NCBI RefSeq assembly: GCF_011682235.2
Contig: NZ_CP076718.1
Span: forward strand, 3,019,868-3,083,867
Direction of reading: 5' to 3'
Length of the DNA: 64,000 nt
Source of the DNA: Rhodocaloribacter litoris
Lineage (GTDB): Bacteria > Bacteroidota > Rhodothermia > Rhodothermales > ISCAR-4553
Shown here: positions 52,174-60,040 of the stretch, piece after piece
Layout of the letters: every line of letters starts with the position of its first letter
Numbering within the stretch: the first letter of the stretch is position 1
Notes under the pieces: model-generated
What the model was told of the DNA's origin: nothing
The model's input: only the letters and a program-made list of their open reading frames with translations
Database searches by the model: none
Translations under genes and position numbers: made by a program

Positions 52174-52890
52174 TTATTGCATCCACGGGGCCAGCAGCGG
52201 GTGGGTCGCCAGCGGGTGCAGGACGGCGTCCTCGCGGATGTGCTTCGGATCGAGCAGGTCCCTGCGGAACCCCTGGGCCAGCACGGTGGCGGCGTCGCCG
52301 GGCCGGTGCTGCAGGGCAAAGACCCGGGCCAGCTGGTAGTAGGCGGCCGGCTTGTGGGGGGCCTGCACGAGAGCGATGCGGGCAAAGGCCTCTGCGTGGT
52401 CGAGGCGTTCGAGCTCGACGGCGTTCCATGACAGGCGCAGGTGGAGGTCGGCGTCGTCGAAGACGTGACGGGCGGCGGCATCGAGGGCCTGCTCGGCGCG
52501 TGCGAGGTTGCCGCTGCGGCGGGCGGCCTCACACAGGAGGGTGTAGGCCTCGCCGTCGTCGGGGTCGAGCCGGACGGCGTGCTCGGCGTCCCGGAGGGCA
52601 TCGGCCGGGCGGTCGAGTGCCAGCAGCACCCGTGCCCGCAGCTTGCGAGCGGGCTGGTCGTCGGGGAGGGCCTCCAGCACGCGGTCCAGGCGCGTTTTGG
52701 CTTCGAGCAGGCTGGCACCGCTCTTCCAGGCCGCCTCGGCACGGTGATACTGCGCGTCGAGCTGCGGCGTGCGCACCATGCCGTGCGCCGGCGGGACGGG
52801 GGGGCGGCGTACCGGTTGCGTCGCGGCAGCCGGTACCAGCGTGAGGGCCAGCAGCCCTCCAACCATCAGCTTGATTGTCCACTGCTTCAT
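52174..52890 (-). CDS. Exported TPR protein
   Basis: A 238-aa protein starting at ATG 52890, with a signal peptide (MKQWTIKLMVGGLLALTLVP, cleavage after AAAT). The mature part has TPR-like helix pairs: DAQYHRAEAAWKSGASLLEA, DDQPARKLRARVLLALDRPA, DALRDAEHAVRLDPDDGEAY, LARAEQALDAAARHVFDDAD and KPAAYYQLARVFALQHRPGD. It is a generic periplasmic scaffold with no enzymatic motif. It is divergent from birA and convergent with the phosphodiester glycosidase gene. Confidence 0.8.
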   Translation of the reverse strand: MKQWTIKLMVGGLLALTLVPAAATQPVRRPPVPPAHGMVRTPQLDAQYHRAEAAWKSGASLLEAKTRLDRVLEALPDDQPARKLRARVLLALDRPADALRDAEHAVRLDPDDGEAYTLLCEAARRSGNLARAEQALDAAARHVFDDADLHLRLSWNAVELERLDHAEAFARIALVQAPHKPAAYYQLARVFALQHRPGDAATVLAQGFRRDLLDPKHIREDAVLHPLATHPLLAPWMQ

Positions 52891-53037
52891 GGCACGCTTG
52901 CTTTCCCTTGCGGCTGTCTTATCTTGGCAGCCTTCGCACCGGCTCCGTGTCAAGAATCATTCCACCCGAACACCTGGCACGAGCCGGGGGCTGCCGTCGC
53001 CGGTGCGTCCTTTTTTCCACACAACCGCGCCCTGCCG

Positions 53038-53853
53038 ATGAAACACCCGGGCTCTGACCTGGCGCTGGTGGAGGCCGTCGTGCCGTTGCTGCGTACCTGC
53101 TGTTTCGGGCGCGCGCTGCGCGGGTACGAGACGGTCGGCTCGACGAACACGGTGGCTGCCGCCTGGGCGGCCGAGGGGGCGCCGGAGGGGGCCGTGGTGG
53201 TGGCCGAATACCAGACGGCCGGGCGCGGCCGGCGCGGGCGGGCCTGGGAAGCCTCCGCCGGGCGGAACCTGACCTTCTCGGTGGTACTCCGGCCCACGCT
53301 GGCCCCCGAGCGCCTGGGGCTGATCACGCTGGCGGCGAGTGTGGCCGTGGCCGAGGCCGTCTCTGCCTTCACCGCACCCCTCGAAGCCACCATCAAATGG
53401 CCCAACGACGTGCTGCTGGAGGGGAAAAAGTGCTGTGGGATGTTGCTCGAGTCGTCGCTGTACGCGCATCACGGCGGTGCGGCGGCCGTGATCCTGGGCA
53501 TCGGGCTGAACGTCAATCAGGATACTTTCCCCCCGTCGCTGGCGGAGCGGGCCACGTCGCTGCTGCTGGCTGCGGGACGTCTCGTGCCGCGCCCGCCGTT
53601 GCTCGCCTGCCTGCTCGAACGGCTCGAGGCCCGCTACGAGACCCTGACCACGGACGGCGGCGCGGCGGTGCGGAAGGCCTACGAGGCCCGTCTGGCCGGC
53701 CTCCACCGCCCCGTCACCTTCTACCTGGACGACGGCACGCGACTCCGCGGCATCCTGGCCGGTCTCACGGATACCGGTGCGGTGTGTATCGAGACGGCCG
53801 GGGGCCCGCGGGTGTTTCATGCCGGAGAGGTCTCCACCGCACCCCCGGCCTGA
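53038..53853 (+). CDS. birA: Biotin--[acetyl-CoA-carboxylase] ligase, monofunctional
   Basis: A 271-aa ligase that activates biotin with ATP and attaches it to the carboxyl carrier protein. ETVGSTNTVAAAWA opens the domain, and the biotinyl-AMP loop is YQTAGRGRRGRAWEA (GRGRRGR). The central motif is TIKWPNDVLLEGKKCCGML, and GIGLNVNQDTFP follows. The C-terminal SH3-like domain ends VCIETAGGPRVFHAGEV. It lacks the N-terminal HTH domain of the E. coli repressor form. It is 10 bp upstream of coaX, a common pairing. Confidence 0.94.
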   Translation: MKHPGSDLALVEAVVPLLRTCCFGRALRGYETVGSTNTVAAAWAAEGAPEGAVVVAEYQTAGRGRRGRAWEASAGRNLTFSVVLRPTLAPERLGLITLAASVAVAEAVSAFTAPLEATIKWPNDVLLEGKKCCGMLLESSLYAHHGGAAAVILGIGLNVNQDTFPPSLAERATSLLLAAGRLVPRPPLLACLLERLEARYETLTTDGGAAVRKAYEARLAGLHRPVTFYLDDGTRLRGILAGLTDTGAVCIETAGGPRVFHAGEVSTAPPA

Positions 53854-53863
53854 GCAGCGCGCC

Positions 53864-54640
53864 ATGTGGCTGGCACTCGACATCGGCAACAGTTCGGTCA
53901 AGGGCGGCCTGTTCGAAGGCTCCGGCCTGGTGCACACCTTCCGGCTCGATCTGACCCGGCGCGATCCGCCGGAAGCCTGGGACGCGGCGCTGCGGGCGGC
54001 CCTGGCGGGGCAGCGGGTCGAGCGGGCCGGCGTCGCCTCGGTCGTTCCACCCGTGGTGGAGGGCGTGCGGGCGGTGCTTTCCCGGCTCACGGGCGCGGCG
54101 CCCGTGGTGGTGCACCCGGGGCTCCGGCTGCCGCTCCGGCTGGCCTACGAGACGCCCCACACCCTGGGCGCCGACCGCCTCGCCGCGGCCGTGGCGGCCT
54201 GGACGCGGTACGGTCATGCGCCGGAGACCCCCCGGGACGTCGTGGCCCTGGATGCCGGCACCGCCGTGACCTACGACGTGGTCGACCGCACCGGCACGTT
54301 CCTCGGCGGCCCGATCGGTGCGGGGCCGGTCCTCGTCCGGCAGGGGCTGGCGACCGGCACGGCCCAGCTTCCCGAAGTGCCCCTCGAACGCCCGGTCGAG
54401 GTCATCGGCCGCTCGACGCGCGAAGCGCTGCAATCCGGCATCCTGTATGGCTTCATCGACAGCGTCGCCGGGATGCTGGCCCGCCTGGCCGCCCGGCTCG
54501 GCCGCCGGCCGTACGTGGTCGCCACGGGCGGCTGGGCGCCGTTCCTGGCTGATCACCTCGACGCCATCGACCACGTGGAGCCCCACCTCGTGCTGCAGGG
54601 GATCTACGACCTGATGGTGCTCAACGGCGGTTCGGCGTGA
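53864..54640 (+). CDS. coaX: Type III pantothenate kinase
   Basis: A 258-aa kinase phosphorylating pantothenate in CoA synthesis. The ASKHA P-loop-like motif is MWLALDIGNSSVKGGLF. LGADRLAAAVAAWTRYG is the conserved pantothenate/phosphate region, and VALDAGTAVTYDVVD holds the catalytic Asp. GGPIGAGPVLVRQGLATGTA and VVATGGWAPFLADHL complete the fold. It is insensitive to CoA feedback and usually monovalent-cation dependent (family knowledge). It forms an operon with birA. Confidence 0.94.
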   Translation: MWLALDIGNSSVKGGLFEGSGLVHTFRLDLTRRDPPEAWDAALRAALAGQRVERAGVASVVPPVVEGVRAVLSRLTGAAPVVVHPGLRLPLRLAYETPHTLGADRLAAAVAAWTRYGHAPETPRDVVALDAGTAVTYDVVDRTGTFLGGPIGAGPVLVRQGLATGTAQLPEVPLERPVEVIGRSTREALQSGILYGFIDSVAGMLARLAARLGRRPYVVATGGWAPFLADHLDAIDHVEPHLVLQGIYDLMVLNGGSA

Positions 54641-54665
54641 TCACGGGTGCGTACCGGCGGCCGTG

Positions 54666-55307
54666 CTATGGCGCTGCGGCCGGGGCGGCCTGCTGCAGCA
54701 GCATCTCGATCCGGGCCAGCACCATCTCGATGGCGACCTCGTTCTGCCCGCCCCGGGGGATGATCACGTCCGCTTCCCGCTTCGAGGGTTCGACGAACTC
54801 GAGGTGCATCGGGCGGACGGTTTGCTCGTACTGCGCCAGCACCGACTCGATGGTCCGCCCGCGCTCGTGCAGGTCCCGCCGGATGCGCCGCATGAGCCGG
54901 ACGTCGTCGTCTGCGTCGACGAAGAGCTTGATGTCCATGCGCTCGCGCAAGAGGGGTTCGGCCAGCACGAGGATCCCTTCGACGATGATCACGGGCCGGG
55001 GCCAGACGGTCTGCGTCGTGGCCTCCCGGGTATGCGTGGTGAAGTTGTAGACCGGCTTCTCGATGGGCTGCCCGGCCAGCAGGGCATCCAGGTGGGCCCG
55101 CATGAGGCGGGTTTCCAGGGCGTCCGGATGGTCGAAGTTGAAGCGGGTCCGGGCTTCGAAAGGGAGGTGACTCAGGTCGACGTAGTAGGCGTCGTGGTCC
55201 AGGACGGCAATGCGTTCCGGCCCGAAGGCGTCCAGGATGCGGCGCAGGACGGTGGTTTTGCCGGAGCCGGATCCCCCGGCAATGCCGATGACGACCGGGC
55301 GCAGCAT
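54666..55307 (-). CDS. udk: Uridine kinase
   Basis: A 213-aa P-loop kinase phosphorylating uridine and cytidine in pyrimidine salvage. The Walker A is GIAGGSGSGKTTVLRRIL at residue 8. VLDHDAYYVDLSHLPFEART, FNFDHPDALETRLM, PVYNFTTHTREATT and IIVEGILVLAEPLLRERMDI are typical. VDADDDVRLMRRIRRDLHER supplies the lid. The stop is 25 bp from the convergent coaX end, and the upstream yaaA is 4 bp away in the same operon. Confidence 0.94.
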   Translation of the reverse strand: MLRPVVIGIAGGSGSGKTTVLRRILDAFGPERIAVLDHDAYYVDLSHLPFEARTRFNFDHPDALETRLMRAHLDALLAGQPIEKPVYNFTTHTREATTQTVWPRPVIIVEGILVLAEPLLRERMDIKLFVDADDDVRLMRRIRRDLHERGRTIESVLAQYEQTVRPMHLEFVEPSKREADVIIPRGGQNEVAIEMVLARIEMLLQQAAPAAAP

Positions 55308-55311
55308 GGGC

Positions 55312-56136
55312 CTATCCGTTCTCCGCTTTCACCATCACGAGCGTGCGCGTGCGGGTGGCCTCGTCGTACGTGGAGGCGGCTTCGTCGAGGCGGTAGCCGT
55401 CGGGGTGTTCCCAGTTCCGCAGGGGTTCGTAGTCTTCGAGGGTTTCCCGGACGATGAAGTTGACCAGCCGCCCCCGCAGCGGTTTGACACCGTGCGAGAC
55501 GGGCTTGCGTTCGCCGTCGCGTTCGATGAAGAACTTGACGACGACCATTTCCGCATAGGTGTGGGTGTCGTCCCAGGCTTCCTGGTGGGCGCCGGGCAGC
55601 AGGTTCCACACGTAGGCGCCTTCGAGCCGCCGGTTGAGCAGTTTGCTCACGTGGGGACGCCAGTACTGCGACACCTTGCCGATCTCGGGCAGGACGGCAT
55701 CCATGCGGAGGCGGTAGTTGGGGATGAGGTCGTCCGGGCGCAACAGGCCGAAGAGGCCGGAGAAGATGATACCCTGTTCGAGGAGGCGACGCTGTGCGCC
55801 GGTGGGCAGCCCGGCGAAGTCCATGGCCTTGAACATCACGCCGGGGCTGTAGCGGTCGAGCGCCGACATGAGGGGGGCTTCATAGAGGGCGAGGTTGGTG
55901 CGGATGGTTTCTTCGAGCGTCTCGCCCTTGACGCCGAAGATTTTCTCCAGGGTGGCCGTATCGCTTTCCCGGATGGTTTTTTGCAGCGCGTCGATGAGGG
56001 CGCGGCGTTCCGGGTTCAGCTCATTGAAGTAGTTGAAGGTGTTCGAGGAGCGGTAGTCGAACATGTCCGGCGCGAAGGGGTTGCCTCCGTCGCGCTTGCC
56101 TTCGGCCGGGGGCAGGAGGATGGCGAAGTTGGGCAT
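55312..56136 (-). CDS. yaaA: YaaA-family peroxide stress protein (UPF0246)
   Basis: A 274-aa protein. The family N-terminus is AILLPPAEGKRDGGNPFAPD. FKAMDFAGLPTGAQRRLLEQ and GIIFSGLFGLLRPDDLIPNY are conserved, as are WDDTHTYAEMVVVKFFIERD, KPLRGRLVNFIVRE and WEHPDGYRLDEA. In E. coli YaaA limits intracellular free iron and oxidative DNA damage during peroxide stress; DNA binding has been reported for it. The operon with udk appears incidental. Confidence 0.92.
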   Translation of the reverse strand: MPNFAILLPPAEGKRDGGNPFAPDMFDYRSSNTFNYFNELNPERRALIDALQKTIRESDTATLEKIFGVKGETLEETIRTNLALYEAPLMSALDRYSPGVMFKAMDFAGLPTGAQRRLLEQGIIFSGLFGLLRPDDLIPNYRLRMDAVLPEIGKVSQYWRPHVSKLLNRRLEGAYVWNLLPGAHQEAWDDTHTYAEMVVVKFFIERDGERKPVSHGVKPLRGRLVNFIVRETLEDYEPLRNWEHPDGYRLDEAASTYDEATRTRTLVMVKAENG

Positions 56137-56199
56137 GGGCGTCAGCGAGGTGTGCAGCGGGGCGGCCCGGTTTCCGGGCGGATGCGCACCCGGACCGGT

Positions 56200-56547
56200 T
56201 TATTCGGCGGTCGAGGAACGTGGCCGTGCCGGGCGCTGCTGGCGCATTTCGCCGAGGAGTTCGTCGATGTCTTCGCGGATCTGGCGGGCCCGGGCCCGTG
56301 CGTCGGCCACGAGGGCATCGCCTTCGCGCCGGGCTTCTCCGGCGGTCTCCGGGTGCAGGAGTTGATCCATCACCTCACCCACCTGGCCGGCCAGGTTCTC
56401 CAGCTGGTAGGCCAGGCGACGCCGCAGTTTGCGCCCCTCCTCCGGCGCCAGCAGCATGCCCAGGGCAAAGCCTGCCGCCCCCCCGAGCAACACCCCCCAG
56501 GCACCTGCCCGCAAAACCCGGCTCCATCCTGTCTCTTTCATCGGCAT
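56200..56547 (-). CDS. YtxH domain-containing membrane protein
   Basis: A 115-aa protein (ATG 56547 or, two codons later, 56541). One TM helix (VLLGGAAGFALGMLLAPEEG) carries the YtxH signature LLAPEEGRKLR. A long amphipathic helix with Arg/Glu/Ala follows (RARARQIREDIDELLGEMRQ). YtxH proteins are general membrane-associated stress proteins of unknown biochemical role. It is 63 bp upstream of yaaA on the same strand. Confidence 0.8.
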   Translation of the reverse strand: MPMKETGWSRVLRAGAWGVLLGGAAGFALGMLLAPEEGRKLRRRLAYQLENLAGQVGEVMDQLLHPETAGEARREGDALVADARARARQIREDIDELLGEMRQQRPARPRSSTAE

Positions 56548-56747
56548 TCGTCGTGGCGCGTTGGCGCCGTCTTCCCTTGGTCGATCGCGAACGGTTCGGG
56601 CCTTTAACCGGACGTGTGGAGCCCCTGTTTCATCGGTCGTGCCTAAATCCGCACGCGCCGCCGTTTCTGCAGGCCGCCGGCAGGGTCAAAGCAAAAAAGC
56701 CACCGCCGGAAGGCCGATCGTAGCTTTTCGCACGCGGGGCTCGAAGA

Positions 56748-56764
56748 GGCCGTGTTACACGGCC
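56748..56764. terminator. Perfect hairpin downstream of the mini ribosomal protein gene
   Basis: GGCCGTGT-T-ACACGGCC, a perfect 8-bp stem with a 1-nt centre, starts 10 bp past the stop of the COX24-like gene on the minus strand. There is no T-run, so termination is only inferred. The same 17-mer lies in the tnpB element at 18377-18393. Confidence 0.4.
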
Positions 56765-56773
56765 GGGAGACGC

Positions 56774-56869
56774 CTAGCGATTCTTTTTCTTGTGACGGTT
56801 CTTGCGAAGCCGTTTTTTGCGCTTGTGCGTTGCGATCTTATGACGTTTGCGTTTACGGCCACAGGGCAT
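56774..56869 (-). CDS. COX24/AURKAIP1-like mini ribosomal protein
   Basis: A 31-aa extremely basic peptide starting MPCGRKRKRHKIATHKRKKR and ending LRKNRHKKKNR. This wording is the small AURKAIP1/COX24-domain protein found in Bacteroidota genomes, thought to be a ribosomal (small-subunit, bTHX-like) component. It is too short for standard gene callers. It would bind rRNA at the ribosome. It stands alone on the minus strand with a hairpin after the stop. The plus-strand frame over this region is a shadow. Confidence 0.8.
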   Translation of the reverse strand: MPCGRKRKRHKIATHKRKKRLRKNRHKKKNR

Positions 56870-57139
56870 AACGAACTCCTCCAGTCGTCTGACTTCAGGA
56901 AAGTGCGAGCCTACGAAGATACCAAGCGTAGAGGCTGTCGTGCAACGTCTGGCACGGGTGGGGGTTTCTTGCTTTTCTTGAAGATCCGGTTGAGGCATGC
57001 CGGTTTGAAGCCCTCCGCCTGAACTCCGGCCGGGGACGGGGCGTTTTGCTGCCTGTGCCGGGATCGCTTTTCGATCCGGGACCGTCTTATCTTTCCGGTG
57101 CCCGGGATCGACGTACCAGATGAACCGTCGTAGTCGCTC

Positions 57140-57949
57140 ATGCCTTGTTCGCCCTATTTGCTTCATGAGGAGAAGGGATTTCGTTTTCTTGACGAGGGCC
57201 CGGTCACGAAGGCGCCGCCCGTCGTCCTGTTGCACGGCATGCTGGGCGACCTGAGCAACTGGTCCGGCACGGTGGCGGCCCTGTCGGCCCGGCAATACCG
57301 GGTGCTGGCGCCGGTGCTGCCCGTTTACGAGCTGCCGCTGCCGCAGGCCAACGTGCGAGGGCTGGTGGCCTATCTCCACGACTTTCTCACGACGATCTGT
57401 GACGGTCCGGTGGTGCTGGCCGGCAACTCGCTGGGCGGGCACGTGGCGTTGCTCTACGTCCTCGAACACCCCGGCCGGGTCGTCGCGCTCGTGCTCTCCG
57501 GCGCCTCGGGTATCTACGAGGTTGAGATCGGCTCGTCCACGATGCGGCGCAGAGACCGGTCGTTCATTCGGGAACGGGCCGCACGCACCTTCTACAGCCC
57601 CGAGCACGTCACCGACGAGCTGGTGGAAGAGGTCTACGAGGTGGTCAATGATCGGGGGCGTGTCCTGCGGCTGATCCGCATGGCGCGCTCCGTTCAGGCC
57701 GAGACCGTCACGGATCGCCTGGGCGAGATCCAGGCGCCCACCCTGCTCGTCTGGGGGCGCAACGATACCATCACCCCACCGGAGGTGGCCGAAACCTTTG
57801 CCCACCTGCTGCCGGATGCCGAACTGCACTTCATCAACCGGTGCGGGCACGCCCCCATGATCGAACACCCGGCCGCCTTCAACGCGATCCTGCTCGACTT
57901 CATGCGCCGGAAGCTGGGGGTTCCCCTCCGGGTGGCCGTCTCCTCCTGA
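57140..57949 (+). CDS. Alpha/beta-fold hydrolase
   Basis: A 269-aa hydrolase. The oxyanion motif is VVLLHGMLGDLSNWSGTVAA, the nucleophile is Ser in LAGNSLGGHVALLYV, the acid is the Asp in LLVWGRNDTITPPEVAETFA, and the His is in NRCGHAPMIEHPAAFN. There is no signal peptide, so it is cytoplasmic. It resembles MhpC/epoxide-hydrolase-like or proline-iminopeptidase-like enzymes, but the substrate cannot be assigned. The start at 57140 opens MPCSPYLLHEEKGFRFLDEG, a typical beta-strand entry. Confidence 0.9.
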   Translation: MPCSPYLLHEEKGFRFLDEGPVTKAPPVVLLHGMLGDLSNWSGTVAALSARQYRVLAPVLPVYELPLPQANVRGLVAYLHDFLTTICDGPVVLAGNSLGGHVALLYVLEHPGRVVALVLSGASGIYEVEIGSSTMRRRDRSFIRERAARTFYSPEHVTDELVEEVYEVVNDRGRVLRLIRMARSVQAETVTDRLGEIQAPTLLVWGRNDTITPPEVAETFAHLLPDAELHFINRCGHAPMIEHPAAFNAILLDFMRRKLGVPLRVAVSS

Positions 57950-58115
57950 GGGGACCGTGCGGCCGGTGGGGCAAATCTTGATCCCCGCACGTTGGAACCC
58001 GCGGGCGGCCAAACCGAATGCCTTCTGCCGCGTTAGCATTTCGTCCGGCTTGAGTCGAATATCTTTCCCGCAGGTGCACGCCGAAATGCTTGCTTCGATG
58101 CTGCACACCGGCGCG

Positions 58116-58592
58116 ATGCCGCTTCGCCGGTTGGCGAGGCGTTTGGTCCCGGTTGCGTTGCTGTTGCTGGTGGTCGGAGGAGCGGGTTGTTCGCCCTCCC
58201 TCTCCCCGCTTTACCGGGATTATGAGGTGGCCGGGGCGGGAGCGGCTACCGACCTGCGGGGGCGTATCGAGGTGGCCCTGCGCCAGGCCGGCTGGCACCT
58301 GGTGGAGGCCGATGCCCCCAACGTGGTCGCGACCGAGGCACGGACGATCACGAACTGGGGCCTCTACAAGGTGCAGGCGTCCCTGGAAGTGGCCCCGCTG
58401 GGAGAACGCCATGTCCGCGTCTTCATCCATCCCTACCGGAAATTTTTCACCGGCGGGCGGAGCAAGATCCCCTACCTGCGGGGGAGCCTCCGGCGGGCCA
58501 TCCTGCCGGCCCTGACGCGGGCTTTTGAGGCGCAGGGGCTCCGGATGATCGGCTCGGCCGTCGAACGCGACGAGGAAGTGGGCGGTCGCTAG
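58116..58592 (+). CDS. Exported lipoprotein of unknown function
   Basis: A 158-aa protein if it starts at ATG 58116 (MPLRRLARRLVPVALLLLVV) with the lipobox VGGAGC. ATGs at 58086 and 58098 are in frame. The mature part has an LRGRIEVALRQAGWHLVEAD helix and a beta region (VVATEARTITNWGLYKVQAS, LEVAPLGERHVRVFIHPYRK, KIPYLRGSLRRAILPALTRA). No catalytic motif is apparent. Its fold hints at a small envelope protein with an alpha-beta sandwich. It lies between the hydrolase and tmRNA genes. Confidence 0.7.
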   Translation: MPLRRLARRLVPVALLLLVVGGAGCSPSLSPLYRDYEVAGAGAATDLRGRIEVALRQAGWHLVEADAPNVVATEARTITNWGLYKVQASLEVAPLGERHVRVFIHPYRKFFTGGRSKIPYLRGSLRRAILPALTRAFEAQGLRMIGSAVERDEEVGGR

Positions 58593-58694
58593 GCGATGGA
58601 CCGTCGCCGGCCCCGGGCCGGGAAACCCGGTGGCCGGCCGGGCGGTATAAGTCCTGTCACGCCGCCGCAGGCGTGTACCGTTCTTTGCCAGACT

Positions 58695-59065
58695 GGGGAT
58701 GACATGGATTCGACGGGCGGAGACGTGGAGCAGACTGCGTGCCGAGCTGCCTGGTATGCTCGTAAATCTCGCCAGGAAACGGTAAATGCGAACGATTACG
58801 CATACGCGATGGCGGCCTAATCAGGCCTGACCATCTGTCTCCGGCATGGCTCGTCCACCGGCCTGCCTGGAGGCATCGACCTCAGGTGGACTGGTCGTGA
58901 GGGCGCCGGCTGAGCCCGAGCGACGAGAACCAACCAGCCTCGGCCTGCATCTGGCCTCGCCGGCCGGCAGACGATGCAGGCGACACCGCAATAGGCCGGC
59001 TACGCACGTAGACGTCTGTGTCTGCGACCGTCCGGACCCGGGTTCGATTCCCGGCATCTCCACCA
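58695..59065 (+). ncRNA. ssrA: tmRNA (ssrA)
   Basis: A 371-nt tmRNA that rescues stalled ribosomes. The 5' end GGGGAUGACAUGG pairs with the 3' end CAUCUCC followed by ACCA, forming the tRNA-like acceptor. The T-arm is GGUUCGAUUCCC near the 3' end. The reading frame for the tag starts at GCG 58788 and reads ANDYAYAMAA then TAA at 58818-58820; the tag ends in the expected degradation-signal AA. It is preceded by no obvious promoter in the 102-bp gap after the lipoprotein gene. The tag resembles the ADDYSYAMAA I recall for Salinibacter. The 3' end is a frequent integration site for islands. Confidence 0.97.
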
Positions 59066-59069
59066 TGTG

Positions 59070-59117
59070 ACAGCCGCAAGTGCCTGTAGAAAAGGTGCTT
59101 GCGGCTGTTTTTGTTTT
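59070..59117 (+). terminator. Rho-independent terminator of tmRNA
   Basis: ACAGCCGCAAG...CTTGCGGCTGT, an 11-bp perfect stem, followed by TTTTTGTTTT, starting 5 bp after the mature 3' end. Confidence 0.93.
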
Positions 59118-59246
59118 GCGGGGGGTAGTGCCGGGTTTTCCTCACGGCCGTGTGTTGTGCCGTTTGTCCGAAGCATCAGGGAGCCTTATCTCCCCTCAGG
59201 TCAGGATTGGTGGATCGCCGGCTGTTTCAGGCTGTCGGGTCCTGGT

Positions 59247-59999
59247 TCAGTGCCACCATCGAAGCCCGAAAACCAGTCCAACGGTTCGGGTATCCTCTCC
59301 TTCGGCCCGGGCCAGATCGCCCGTGCGGCCGAAGAGGCGGCTCCAGCTCACCCCCAGGTACGGGGCGAATTCCCGCGCGAGCTCGTACCGGAGCCGGAGG
59401 CTCAGTCCTACGCTGTTGAGGCCTTTTCCTACCCCCCAGGTTTCCACCTCCTGCACCGCAGCCACGGCATCCAGACGGGGTTGAAGGATCAAGCGCTGGG
59501 TGACGAACAGATCGTAGCTGCCGGTCAGGCCGGCGGATACGTCCCCGTCCTGGCTGATAAACAGGGCAGGTTCCAGCTCGAACCAGTAGGGCGCCAGCCC
59601 TTCGAGGCCTACCACCAGGTGTCCCCGCCGCCGGGTTTGTTCGCTGCTATAGGCCACGTCGAAGCGGGCGCCGGCCTGCAGCTCCCAGTAGGGGGCGATG
59701 AGGCGGCTGTAGAGGGCCTGAAACTCCATCTCGCCCCCGCGCTGCGAGGTCGAAAGGTCGCCGTCACTCTTGATCCAGAACCGGTCATATTCCTTCCCGA
59801 TGGAGGCAAACATGTCCCAGGCCAGGGGGCTGCCTTCCAGGCCCGGCGCCGCTTCGAAGACATCGAAAAGGACGAAGCCATAGATGTTCTCATTTTCGAA
59901 CCGGGGCCGGGGCAGGTTCTGAGCCTCCACGGGCCGGAAGGGCCCTGCGGCGAGGAGCAACACCCCGGTCAGGGCCAGCAGGCGTATCGTGTTCAACAT
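59247..59999 (-). CDS. copB: Copper resistance protein B (CopB/PcoB-like outer membrane protein)
   Basis: A 250-aa outer-membrane protein starting at ATG 59999 (signal MLNTIRLLALTGVLLLAAGP, cleavage near VEAQ). A GTG at 60044 overlaps the upstream oxidase stop and would add 15 residues. Barrel strands match the CopB family: NIYGFVLFDVFEAAPGLEGS, KEYDRFWIKSDGDLSTSQRG, AYSSEQTRRRGHLVVGLEGL, LRLRYELAREFAPYLGVSWS and VGLVFGLRWWH. The usual Met/His-rich N-terminal repeat of CopB is absent. It is the last gene of the copper operon, next to ssrA. Confidence 0.88.
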   Translation of the reverse strand: MLNTIRLLALTGVLLLAAGPFRPVEAQNLPRPRFENENIYGFVLFDVFEAAPGLEGSPLAWDMFASIGKEYDRFWIKSDGDLSTSQRGGEMEFQALYSRLIAPYWELQAGARFDVAYSSEQTRRRGHLVVGLEGLAPYWFELEPALFISQDGDVSAGLTGSYDLFVTQRLILQPRLDAVAAVQEVETWGVGKGLNSVGLSLRLRYELAREFAPYLGVSWSRLFGRTGDLARAEGEDTRTVGLVFGLRWWH

Positions 60000-60040
60000 A
60001 GCAGACAGGAGACGATGCGTGACGAAACGTGCGGGTGCGC

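Noticed and set aside
56774-58108. 444-codon minus-strand open frame ending in the mini ribosomal protein
   Set aside because: Only its last 31 codons make a plausible protein; the rest is antisense to the hydrolase gene and intergenic DNA.
59040-59065. Use of the ssrA 3' end as an attachment site with a duplicated attR in the window
   Set aside because: No second copy of the terminal GGTTCGATTCCCGG...CCACCA segment and no integrase is visible to the right edge, so an island boundary is not supported here.
58846-59070. Open frames within the tmRNA region
   Set aside because: They lie inside the structured tmRNA; only the tag frame is meaningful.
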